Below are positions 16,911 to 26,200 of a stretch of 64,000 bases of DNA, one piece after another. The DNA is from Arcticibacter sp045629565 (GTDB taxonomy: Bacteria > Bacteroidota > Bacteroidia > Sphingobacteriales > Sphingobacteriaceae), in contig NZ_JAZQRL010000028.1 in NCBI RefSeq assembly GCF_045629565.1, forward strand, positions 134,228 to 198,227. The letters run 5' to 3'. Below the pieces are notes generated by a model, which worked only from the letters and a program-made list of their open reading frames with translations, made no database searches and had not been told where the DNA came from. Position numbers and translations under genes: made by a program. Position 1 is the first letter of the stretch. Every line of letters starts with the position of its first letter.

Positions 16911-19025
16911 TTATTTTAAGAGGTTAAAAACCACCCAACTGGAAACATAAGCCAGTACAGTCATATATGTGAACTGTATTAACGGCCATTTCCATGATTT
17001 TGTCTCCCGGTAAACAATAGCAATTGTACTTATACATTGCATAGCAAACGCATAAAAAATCATCAATGAAAAGGATGACGCGAGGGTAAACACTGGCAAT
17101 CCAGTAGTAGCATTTTTTGCGTTTCGCATTTTATCTGTGACTGAAGATATATGTGCTTCGTCGTCACTAACACTGTAAATAGTAGCCATTGTGCCGACAA
17201 AGACCTCCCTTGCTGCGAATGAAGTAATTAGGGCTATACCAATTTTCCAGTCATAACCCAAAGGTATTATGGCTGGCTCAATGAATTTCCCTACCACCCC
17301 TGCATAAGACGATTCCAATAACTCGGAAGATTTATGCAGCTCCAAATCCTCGGGTGAATATTGGTTTATTACCTGAGGTGATTGATATTTCCTTTCCACC
17401 TCTGCTCGTTTTCCCGGCGGGCCATAATTAGACAAAGCCCACAGAACAATGGATATGGCGATAATGACTTTACCGGCTTCGAAAACAAATGTCTTTACTT
17501 TTTCAAACATAGTCAGCAGTACGTTGTCCCAACGAGGCATTCTATATACCGGCAATTCCATTATAAAATAACCTCTTTCTTTCGCCTTCAAGATGTATTT
17601 GAAAGCCAGAGCAGCGAGAATGGCGGCGAGAACGCTTATTAAGTACATCCCCATTAGCACGATACCTTGCATATTCAAAAAGCCCCCTATCATCTTATCC
17701 GGAACAACCAAGGATATTAAAACTGTATAGACAGGAAGCCTTGCTGAACAGCTTATGAGAGGAACGACCATAATCGTGATCATCCTATCTTTCCAACTTT
17801 CAATATTTCTGGCACTCATAATGGACGGAACAGCACATGCAAGACTACCTATCATGGGTACAACCGACTTCCCATTCAATCCTACCTTACGCATTACCTT
17901 ATCCATCATAAAGGTTACCCTTGCCATATATCCGGTATCTTCAAGCACGGAGATAAAAGCAAATAAAATAGCTATCTGAGGAATAAATACAAGAACACCA
18001 CTTAGCCCGGCTATGATGCCGTCGCTGAGCAAATCTGTGAGAACACCTGCCGGCAGATTTTCATGGACAATAGTAGTCAACCATACGAAAGCGCCTTCAA
18101 TGAGCGACATTGGAACTTCAGACCATGCAAATATTGCTTGAAATATTACGAAAAGAAGTAAAAAGAAAATTAAGAAGCCCCATATCTTGTGAGTTAAGAT
18201 CTGATCTATTTTGTTCGTAACTGACTTCTTGGTCTGCTTAGGACCTGCAATAACAGTCTCCGCTAAAACTTCATTAATGAAATTGTAACGAGCAATAGTC
18301 TCTGTAGCCTTGGACGTATCAGAATGAAATGAAAACTCCTTCTCCAGCTCTTCTATTCGTTCACTCTTGTCAGCTGGCAAGAAACGAAGATTCTCATGCT
18401 GATGAGCCATTTGAAGTGCTGCATATGGAGAGTCAACAAGCAATTCATCCTTGATTTTGCTTATCAAACCCGGCGCCAGATCAGATACATTTATAGTATC
18501 TTTCTGTAGTGGCTGTTTTGAGGTAAAAGCGATTGCTTGCTTTAGTTTATCTAAATTAGAACCCTGACGCGCGCTGATTGGGATAATCTGGACACCAAGC
18601 TTTTCTGAAAGAGCATCTACATTGATAACGATACCGGACTTCGACGCCAGGTCCATCATATTAAGCGCAATAACAACCGGAATTTTAAGATCGGCAACTT
18701 GTGTATACAGCAACAAATTACGTTTCAAATTGGTTGCATCAACTACAACCACGACGACATCAGGGAAAGAACTGCTTCCGCGATCAGCTAGGACCTCAAA
18801 TACGATTGTTTCGTCTTTACTTTTAGGATAAAGGCTATAAGTTCCGGGCAAATCGATAATCTGTGCAACTCTTTTATCTGGAAGCTTACATACACCGGTC
18901 TTCTTATCTACAGTCACACCCGGAAAATTACCGACCTTTTGGTTCAGACCCGTCAGAACATTAAATAGTGTAGATTTACCTGTGTTTGGATTACCAACTA
19001 GAGCTACCTTCAATTCGCTTTTCAC
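16911..19025 (-). CDS. feoB: Ferrous iron transporter FeoB
   Basis: Inner-membrane Fe(II) importer with an N-terminal GTPase, 704 residues. G1 is residues 11-18 (GNPNTGKS), G3 is DLPGTYSL, G4 is NMMD and G5 is SARQG. A helical linker leads to a C-terminal membrane domain with two Gate repeats and cysteines typical of FeoB (SLACAVPSIMSARNIES; ISCSARLPVY). It starts with GTG at 19025, immediately after the feoA stop, so the two are translationally coupled. It is probably repressed under iron sufficiency through sites upstream of feoA. Confidence 0.97.
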   Translation of the reverse strand: MKSELKVALVGNPNTGKSTLFNVLTGLNQKVGNFPGVTVDKKTGVCKLPDKRVAQIIDLPGTYSLYPKSKDETIVFEVLADRGSSSFPDVVVVVVDATNLKRNLLLYTQVADLKIPVVIALNMMDLASKSGIVINVDALSEKLGVQIIPISARQGSNLDKLKQAIAFTSKQPLQKDTINVSDLAPGLISKIKDELLVDSPYAALQMAHQHENLRFLPADKSERIEELEKEFSFHSDTSKATETIARYNFINEVLAETVIAGPKQTKKSVTNKIDQILTHKIWGFLIFFLLLFVIFQAIFAWSEVPMSLIEGAFVWLTTIVHENLPAGVLTDLLSDGIIAGLSGVLVFIPQIAILFAFISVLEDTGYMARVTFMMDKVMRKVGLNGKSVVPMIGSLACAVPSIMSARNIESWKDRMITIMVVPLISCSARLPVYTVLISLVVPDKMIGGFLNMQGIVLMGMYLISVLAAILAALAFKYILKAKERGYFIMELPVYRMPRWDNVLLTMFEKVKTFVFEAGKVIIAISIVLWALSNYGPPGKRAEVERKYQSPQVINQYSPEDLELHKSSELLESSYAGVVGKFIEPAIIPLGYDWKIGIALITSFAAREVFVGTMATIYSVSDDEAHISSVTDKMRNAKNATTGLPVFTLASSFSLMIFYAFAMQCISTIAIVYRETKSWKWPLIQFTYMTVLAYVSSWVVFNLLK

Positions 19026-19247
19026 TTATATCTGATCCAATATTATTGTCGAAGCCTCTTGCATACGCAAGCTTAGCTGGTAGCCGGAAACAGTAATCGC
19101 CATCGGATCTCCGAGAGGAGCAAAGCGATCTACAAAAATCAATTCTCCGGGCAAACACCCCATTTCCATCAATTTCACGGACATTTCAAGGTCTGTGAAC
19201 TCCTTAACTACACCTGATTGACCGGGTAATAACTGCGATAGCTTCAT
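19026..19247 (-). CDS. feoA: Ferrous iron transport accessory protein FeoA
   Basis: A 73-residue cytosolic SH3-like protein needed for FeoB activity. Typical FeoA pattern: LPGQSGVVKEF, then LMEMGCLPGELI, RFAPLGDPMAI and the final LSLRMQEASTIIL. It is the first gene of the feoA-feoB-sprT-like unit and is preceded by the best promoter in the window. Confidence 0.95.
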   Translation of the reverse strand: MKLSQLLPGQSGVVKEFTDLEMSVKLMEMGCLPGELIFVDRFAPLGDPMAITVSGYQLSLRMQEASTIILDQI

Positions 19248-19265
19248 ATCTGTTTAAAAGATGAC

Positions 19266-19297
19266 CAAAAGTAGGGCTTATTTGAAATAAATCCAAA
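19266..19297 (-). promoter_or_regulatory. Promoter of the feo operon
   Basis: On the minus strand, TTTG (19297-19294) lies exactly 20 bases before TACTTTTG (19273-19266). This matches the Bacteroidota consensus TTTG-N19-21-TAnnTTTG. The -7 element ends 18 bases before the feoA start codon. Confidence 0.62.
19278..19290. promoter_or_regulatory. Candidate repressor operator inside the feo promoter
   Basis: TTATTTGAAATAA is a perfect 6-bp inverted repeat around one central base. It falls wholly in the spacer between the -33 and -7 elements, where a bound repressor would block RNA polymerase. An iron-responsive regulator of the Fur or DtxR type is the natural candidate, but the sequence is not a match to a consensus I can name. 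Confidence 0.45.
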
Positions 19298-19310
19298 TAA
19301 CGCTTGTCAC

Positions 19311-19321
19311 AGGTGTCACCT
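19311..19321. promoter_or_regulatory. Second palindrome upstream of the feo promoter
   Basis: AGGTGTCACCT is a 5-bp inverted repeat around one base, 14 bases upstream of the -33 box, and its right half (TGTCAC) repeats an adjoining TGTCAC. It could bind an activator or a second repressor dimer. Confidence 0.3.
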
Positions 19322-19433
19322 TTTATTGTAAAAAAACTATTTCGATTTGCTGAAAGTTGGGCAATTACAGCTTTTGGGAAAGACTCCGCAGGAGCTCAAT
19401 AGTATAAATGACAGAACAATTATCAAAAGCAGA

Positions 19434-19832
19434 TTAAAATGCCTTACCATATTTATCCCATCTTAGGCAGAAGTAACTAAATACTGCCATAGCTACCCCT
19501 AAGGCATCACAAAACAAGTCCCACCAATCACCTGACCGATAGGTGAAGACTTTCCATTGCAACAGTTCTATAAAAGCACCAAAGAACACCGAAAATAGAA
19601 CGATTTTCAGCACAGTTATAAAACGTAGCGTATGCTCGGCGCGCTGTTTTAACTTTCCCCTGAGGATCAATGAAGTCAAAACAAAGAAAAGACCTGTATG
19701 GACCAGCTTATCAAAACCTTCAAAGAAAGCATTTTGATTGTCTGTAACGCTGTCCATGTGCATATTGCATAGGATCAATACCAGTACCAGCCACATAAAA
19801 GACAGATACTGATACTTAAGATTGTTAATCAT
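19434..19832 (-). CDS. VanZ-like membrane protein
   Basis: A 132-residue protein with about four hydrophobic segments and the VanZ-family core (NAFFEGFDKLVHTGLFFVLT; FSVFFGAFIELLQW; YRSGDWWDLFCDALGVAMAV). VanZ confers low-level teicoplanin resistance in enterococci; homologues elsewhere are of unknown function. The start codon overlaps the gcvH stop (TAATG), so it is translationally coupled to gcvH. Confidence 0.87.
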   Translation of the reverse strand: MINNLKYQYLSFMWLVLVLILCNMHMDSVTDNQNAFFEGFDKLVHTGLFFVLTSLILRGKLKQRAEHTLRFITVLKIVLFSVFFGAFIELLQWKVFTYRSGDWWDLFCDALGVAMAVFSYFCLRWDKYGKAF

Positions 19833-20212
19833 TATAGACCAATCTGATCTTTGTATTCGTCAGCAGAAAGAAGACTCTCTATTTCAATAGTTGATTTAAT
19901 CTCTATCTTAACCATCCAGCCATCGCCATAGGGGTCCTGATTCACAAGCTCCGGTGATGAATCAAGCTTTTCGTTAAGCTCCAATACGGTACCTGTTAAA
20001 GGCATAAACAGATCAGAGACCGTCTTAACGGCTTCAACAGTTCCAAATACTTCGTCTTTTGCGACTTCAGCACCAATAGTATTGATATCGATGTAAACAA
20101 TATCACCTAATTCGCGCTGGGCAAATTCTGTGATGCCGACTACTGCCTCGTTACCGTCTACCCTGATCCACTCGTGATCCTTAGTGTACTTTAATTCTGA
20201 AGGGAAATTCAT
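19832..20212 (-). CDS. gcvH: Glycine cleavage system H protein
   Basis: Carries the lipoyl arm that shuttles the aminomethyl group between the P, T and L proteins of the glycine cleavage system. The lipoylated lysine is K63 in GTVEAVKTVSDLF. Length of 126 residues and the start (KYTKDHEWIRVDG) are standard. gcvP and gcvT are not here. It lies 45 bases downstream of sprA, with a possible promoter of its own. Confidence 0.97.
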   Translation of the reverse strand: MNFPSELKYTKDHEWIRVDGNEAVVGITEFAQRELGDIVYIDINTIGAEVAKDEVFGTVEAVKTVSDLFMPLTGTVLELNEKLDSSPELVNQDPYGDGWMVKIEIKSTIEIESLLSADEYKDQIGL

Positions 20213-20225
20213 GTTGTTTTTTTTC

Positions 20226-20233
20226 CAAAAATA
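20226..20233 (-). promoter_or_regulatory. Candidate -7 element of gcvH
   Basis: TATTTTTG on the minus strand matches TAnnTTTG and lies 13 bases before the gcvH start. A short inverted repeat GAAAT-TGC-ATTTC is just upstream (20240-20252). There is no TTTG at the -33 position. Confidence 0.35.
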
Positions 20234-20257
20234 GTGAATGAAATTGCATTTCGATAA

Positions 20258-23200
20258 TTACTGGACGGTAAACCTCATATTTATTCCGAAGTTGCTAAAC
20301 GATGTATTAAAAGCTTGTGAGGTATAAGGTTTGGAAAGGCTTCCGTCATAAAATAGACGGATATTCAGTCTCTGATTTAAAAGGTAATCTATCGAAGGTC
20401 TTAAGGCAACGTTTTTGGCACCTGAATACACCTCTGCTCCTTCGATATCCGCCCTATAAATCACCGTTTTCCTGTCATTTACAGCAAAGTCCAGTTTGAA
20501 ATTGACATCATTTTTAGTCTTTCTACTGCTCAGAAGCCCGAACGGAAATCGAAAATCGGCCGATCTGTAACCAAAGCCAAATATGATTCCATCATCCTGC
20601 TGTTGCGCCAGTTGGCTATTTACCAGGCTCAAACTTAGTCCCCTTGTCTTACGATACTCAAAGTTAGCCGACACATTATTCTTTAACCGGAAGTCCACAC
20701 CGATAAGGGGTACAAACTGCTCAAACAGCATAACCTGCGAAAACTGGTAAATAGGTAAGTAGTTGCCTTGCCCATCTTTAACGCTAACGGATCCATTCTG
20801 TTCCTGATAACGAACAAGGGATGAAAATCCGTTGACATTATAGGTGGAACGATAGCTGTGATTTAAGTTAAACGATGCAAAACTGTTAAACAAGGCATAT
20901 TTGGTTAAACCGTTATAGGAGACACGCCAGTTGGGTACAGGGATTTTTGGAAAGGTTCGTAAGCTTACGGATTCGGGCGATTTGCCGGTGTATGCAGCAA
21001 GGAAGGAGGCAACCACTACATCCTGTGAGTTCTTACCGTAACCCTCACTATAACCCTCTATGACCCCCTGTGAATTTGGATTTGCGGTTCCGAGCCTCTC
21101 CGACACTATGGACCGATTTCTTTCAAACTCACGGAATAGACCGGTATCTTCAATGGATGAAAATGCGGTTCGTATTGAAGCAAAAGAGATACTAAAATCT
21201 CCTGATGTAATTGGACTTTGACTCTCAAAATCACCAATTGCTGAGTTGAACCGGAAATTTGTCGAATAATTGAAGTTAGAGCTTTTCGTTGCAGTGAGTT
21301 CAATCCTTAAATCCTTTAGAGGTTCGATGGTCGCTCTTATACTTATGTCTTCCTTCTTACTTTTTACATACAACTGATTAAGCAGTGTATCTCTGGTGAT
21401 CCAACCGCTAACAACCGCTTTTGACCGGATATCTTGTTGACTTCCCAACAAAAACCCCCAACCAGGAGCATTCTCATCGAGATCATATCCAAGAACATTC
21501 GTTCCTGGTGTATAGCCCGGTAGAAATGTCCCCTGGCTCAGCGTGTAAGCCCCTGTCATACTTTTGACGCCGGTAAGCAAGTCCTTTAGAAATGTCGAGA
21601 AAGATGCTCCGTGTTTGGCGGACCTTCTGAACGCGCTAAATTTATTATAAAACCTTGAAAAGTTCAAGCTAGGGTTTAGCTGAATAGTTCGCGAATTTTG
21701 AATACTGTTACCAAGGGAAATTTCAGGATCACGTAGCGTATTAGTGGATTCTGTAGTCCAATTGAAACTCGTGCCGTAGCGCAGTACTGCAGTAGTCCAA
21801 TTCAGCGCGGGGATCTTATTTATGGGAAGATTGTACGTAAAATTCAGGTTATGGTCATAGTCTGTAGTCCGCCCAAGCCGTTTTAAATTTTCCCAGATGG
21901 TATCGCGGGCGATGCCGTTTATGCGACCCTGAGGTTCATCAATAATCGAGTAATTCGTGGCGTTAAAGTCCATCTGTAGGGATCTCGTTAGACTCCAGCT
22001 GATGCCGTATAGTCTGCTCATCCGAAAATTCTTATTAAACGTAGTAAGAGGAATAACGTTTGCGGGATCATTATTCCTTAAGCTGTTTTCAGAATACAGC
22101 CTGTCTACATCAATTCTGAAATTAAGAAGAGAGGGCAAAAGATTAAAGTTAATATCTCTTAATAAGGATAATTGATTCGACTTGATAATCTTCGCCAATG
22201 GCATCATTGACTGAGGTTTATTGGTATAATTGTAGGCTAAACTAGCACGATAGGTCTTCTGTATTGATTTCTCATTAATAAAGTCGCGATGATCGTATTC
22301 ATTGTAAGCATACGATGCACTCCAGTTCTCAATATCCCACAATTTCAGTTTATCCGCCGGGTTCGTTTTGATCTTCCTTACGTTGTTAAAATTAATGCTA
22401 CGGCGCCGGGTATAGTCATCAACAATACGATGTACGGAATCCCTTTGAACCTTTGAAAGCCCACTTAACGCTGTATTCAATTCAATGTCCTGAGAGCTTG
22501 GATCATACTGAGGTACGCTCACTTGAGACGACCAGTTCAGGAACACAGGTATTTGCATCCCAGCACGCCGGGGAAAAAACCTCCCCAGTTCCAGTGTCGA
22601 TGCGAGATCAAAAAACCTATCGTCTGATCTGTTTCGTTCACTGGTACGTCTATCGATAGAACCGAAACCAACCGTGCTTTTGCTTCCTGAAACGGATACT
22701 TCAGCAAAATCGGCTAGTCTGGCATTCAACCGGGCCGTTGCTGCCCATCCACCCCTCTCATCGAATTCGGATAACCGGAGTTCATTAAACCAGACCTGGG
22801 CTGATTTATCTAATCCATCATCCTGCATGCTATTCCCTGAGCGTCTCAAGGGATTTTTCACGCCAAGCATGTATATCCTGACCTTACTAAGATCCGGTTG
22901 CCCTACAACTCTTATAGTTCGCAGCCCATCCGCATATTCGAACGGGACATTGGCCGGCCATGGAAGATCACCAAGCTTCGCTCTGTTGCGGGCAACTTTA
23001 GCGGCCTGCAATTTTTTAAATTCAAGATCGAGCTTATTACTTTCGGGCCAGATTGCGTAGGCATCATTCGTTCCAGGTGAGCTTATATCCAGGGGAATCT
23101 CATATTCATAATAATTATCTTGATTATCTGTTCCTATTCTGATAATGGCAGACAACTCCTTATCGCGAAGCTGCTCGCCCTCTGCATGAATGAACATCTC

Positions 23201-26200
23201 AAGCTTCCCATAAGACCTGAAGTCGGAATGTGCTGTTTTGAATGCCGCCCTTGCATAACCATCTCTGAGATCACTTACTTGAATAGATAGCGACTGTTCG
23301 TTTTGTTCGGCATCACCCCGGTAGCTACTCAAATCCCTTTCCCGTATTATACCAGGTGGCACAACGTAAGGAATGGGCGTGCGCTTCCCATTCTCTTCAA
23401 TATTGATAGTACTAACCTCGATACTGGAATTGTCCATTCCTGGACTTGTGCCCAATGCAGGATCAGCCAACACCTTCACCGGATTGTTTTCCGAATTATA
23501 CTTTCGCCATTCTCCTCTAACCAACTGTAATTTGGCTAATCTGATAACGGCCGAATCCTGGAAATCAGTTAGGAACACCCGCATAAACCGAATTGACTTA
23601 AAGTCCTCAATGCCACCAACCCGCTGCTGATACTGACTTATAGGAATTCTGAACTGATACCATGACACTTGTTGCGTACTTCCATTAGCGAGTTTAACAG
23701 TAGATGTCACCTTATCTGAAATAAAATTCTGTCCTACTATCATGTCTTCAGGCCTTATTGAAACTTTATACTGGTAGTATTCATCTGTCAGGGACATATT
23801 ATTATCACGATTTATATCTTCACCATCCGGCAAAGAAGTGGAGGCCGCGTTACTTAAGCCGGTCTCAGCCAAGGATTGATCTGCCGTCCTTGAATTTCCT
23901 TCAGTATTATTATAACGCTCATAACGTCGCAGAATTCCTGCGTTGGCATTGTCAAAAGCTGCGTCTCTATAATACTGAAAGTTATCTGATGATGGATCCT
24001 GTGCAAGAGATCTAGCGACATCGGCCCCTAATCGCGGGATAATCTGATTAACAAAATCCGAAAAGTGACGACTCTCTGCATCATCCGCCAAACCATCCAA
24101 ACCGACATCCTGTATCCTTCTCGCTTCCGAGCTATTTTCAAATGCCTGGTTTACTGGCTGACGTTTCGGAACCCTTCCCCATTTTGTCAGTTCCGTTTGA
24201 TCTTCCGAACCACTTACCGGCAAACCATTCTCTAATGACTTTCTTCCGTCTTTAAGTATATCCTCCGAAATATTTCCAAGATTGACATACAGGTCTCCAC
24301 CCTTCGAGTCTGGTTTGTAGATGAAAGGATCGAGCATCCACAACTCTACATATTCCACGTTTTGAGCCTCGAAGTCTGTAGACTCTAATTTCCTGAACAA
24401 GCCACCCCATCTGCTTCTTGGGCTTGTAAGTGCCCCGTCTGCATTTACATCCGTTGAATAGTTATAAGGGCCACGTATCATTGGGTAGAATGCAAGGTCG
24501 AGCGTTGGAAGCGCTAACGGAATACCCGTTACAGACTGCTTCAATGGAAAAACCTCTTGTTCAAATATCTGACGCACATAGTGATTGGATAATTCATCTG
24601 CACTATTAGGAAGCCCCGCCGATGCTAACGAACTACCTCTTCTATAAAACACCGGATCGATGTTATAAAATGCCAGTCGGGCTCTATTAAATCCGTATGA
24701 CAGGTCGTTACTTAGTTCTGCTTCGGGAAATAACTTCGGAGTTCCGGATATCTGCCAACCAATTGCACTTTTAAGATCGATGACAGATCGTGTTCCTTCG
24801 AAATCATCCAAATAACTAACGCCTCTGCTACCGGCAAAATCCAGTGCTTTAGAATGCCCTGGAATAAGTTTCGCATACTCGCCTGAAACGGTTATAGTTG
24901 AAATCTCCCTGGTGTTAATAAACGGAAGCTTGTTAACCAAATGGGTGAGCCAACGCGACTCTGAAGAGTAAGTTGCATCGACTCCCCACATCCTGTTGGA
25001 GATAGGCTCCTCTCCAACATTAACCTTTGCTGACAAAGGTTTTTCTGACAAACTCATAAAGGTCCCACCAACCTGTAGCCTATCGCTTACGGTATAGTCT
25101 AATCTGGATCCAAATAGCGATCGCTGCTGAAATCCGAACAGTTCGTTGCTTTCAACTTTTATGCGAATAGGCTGGCCTGAATTTAGCATTGCTTCATTAA
25201 GAATCCGGACACGACCTACTGTATAATCAACCGTAAAATCAGTCCCCTCTACAAGAGGCAAGGTACCTGCGACTACCTGAACTGCGCCTTCCGGCACATT
25301 GGTTGCGTTTAACTGGAATTCGGAACTAACTTCGGACTGGTAAGTCCCCCTGATTATATACCGGTTGTATTTCTGGAAGAGTTGTTGAGCATTGGTTCGG
25401 GTTGAATCATAAAGAGCTTTAAACACATACTTATCTATCAAATTTTGCTCTGCAGGTAAGAACTTCGTCGCCAGGTCAGAACCAAAAGGCTCAAGCAATG
25501 GGAATGTTATTCGTCCGTACTGTGGATCAACGGTTATCCCTTCTATAAAATCGAATATCCCATCAGACCCGGTGTCGTTCGCTTGATTCAGTTGATCAAC
25601 ATGGGTAAGTTGGAGCCAAAGCTTTCCATTATTTTGTCCCTCCGCAATCTGAGGCCTTTCAACACCAGTATTCTCATCAAGACGGTAGATATTCAATTTA
25701 AAGTTTTCTTTACTAATCTGGTAGGCACCAAGTGAATAAATGTTTTTCATCATGAGGTCCCACGTTGGGAGGCTCGTTTTTAAGTTCTCATTCTTTAGCA
25801 ACTTGGCCAATAAGGATCTCGGCTCATTAGGGTTTACAGGAACGTCTGATGCGAATTGACCAACTTGATACTCTACACCGTTCACCGTATATCGATAAGC
25901 TACTGCTAGCACCTCATCGCCATTGAGGGCAAAGTTCAGCGAAATATAGCCCAGGCGGGGATGTAACACATATTCTTGATCCGTTAGCTTACGCGCATAA
26001 GATAGCCTGGAGTAATTATCCGTTCCGCCACTACCTTGAAAAAATGCGTAAGCAGCGTTTGAATTACTGAGCACAGCATCTTGAGGTAATTTTTCTAATA
26101 AATTGTTGGATTGTTGGGGGAAACCAGCATCGCTTGTCCCTGCGGGATACCTTGAATAACCCTGGCCACCTTGAAAGAGCTCCGAGCGATACGGCATATT

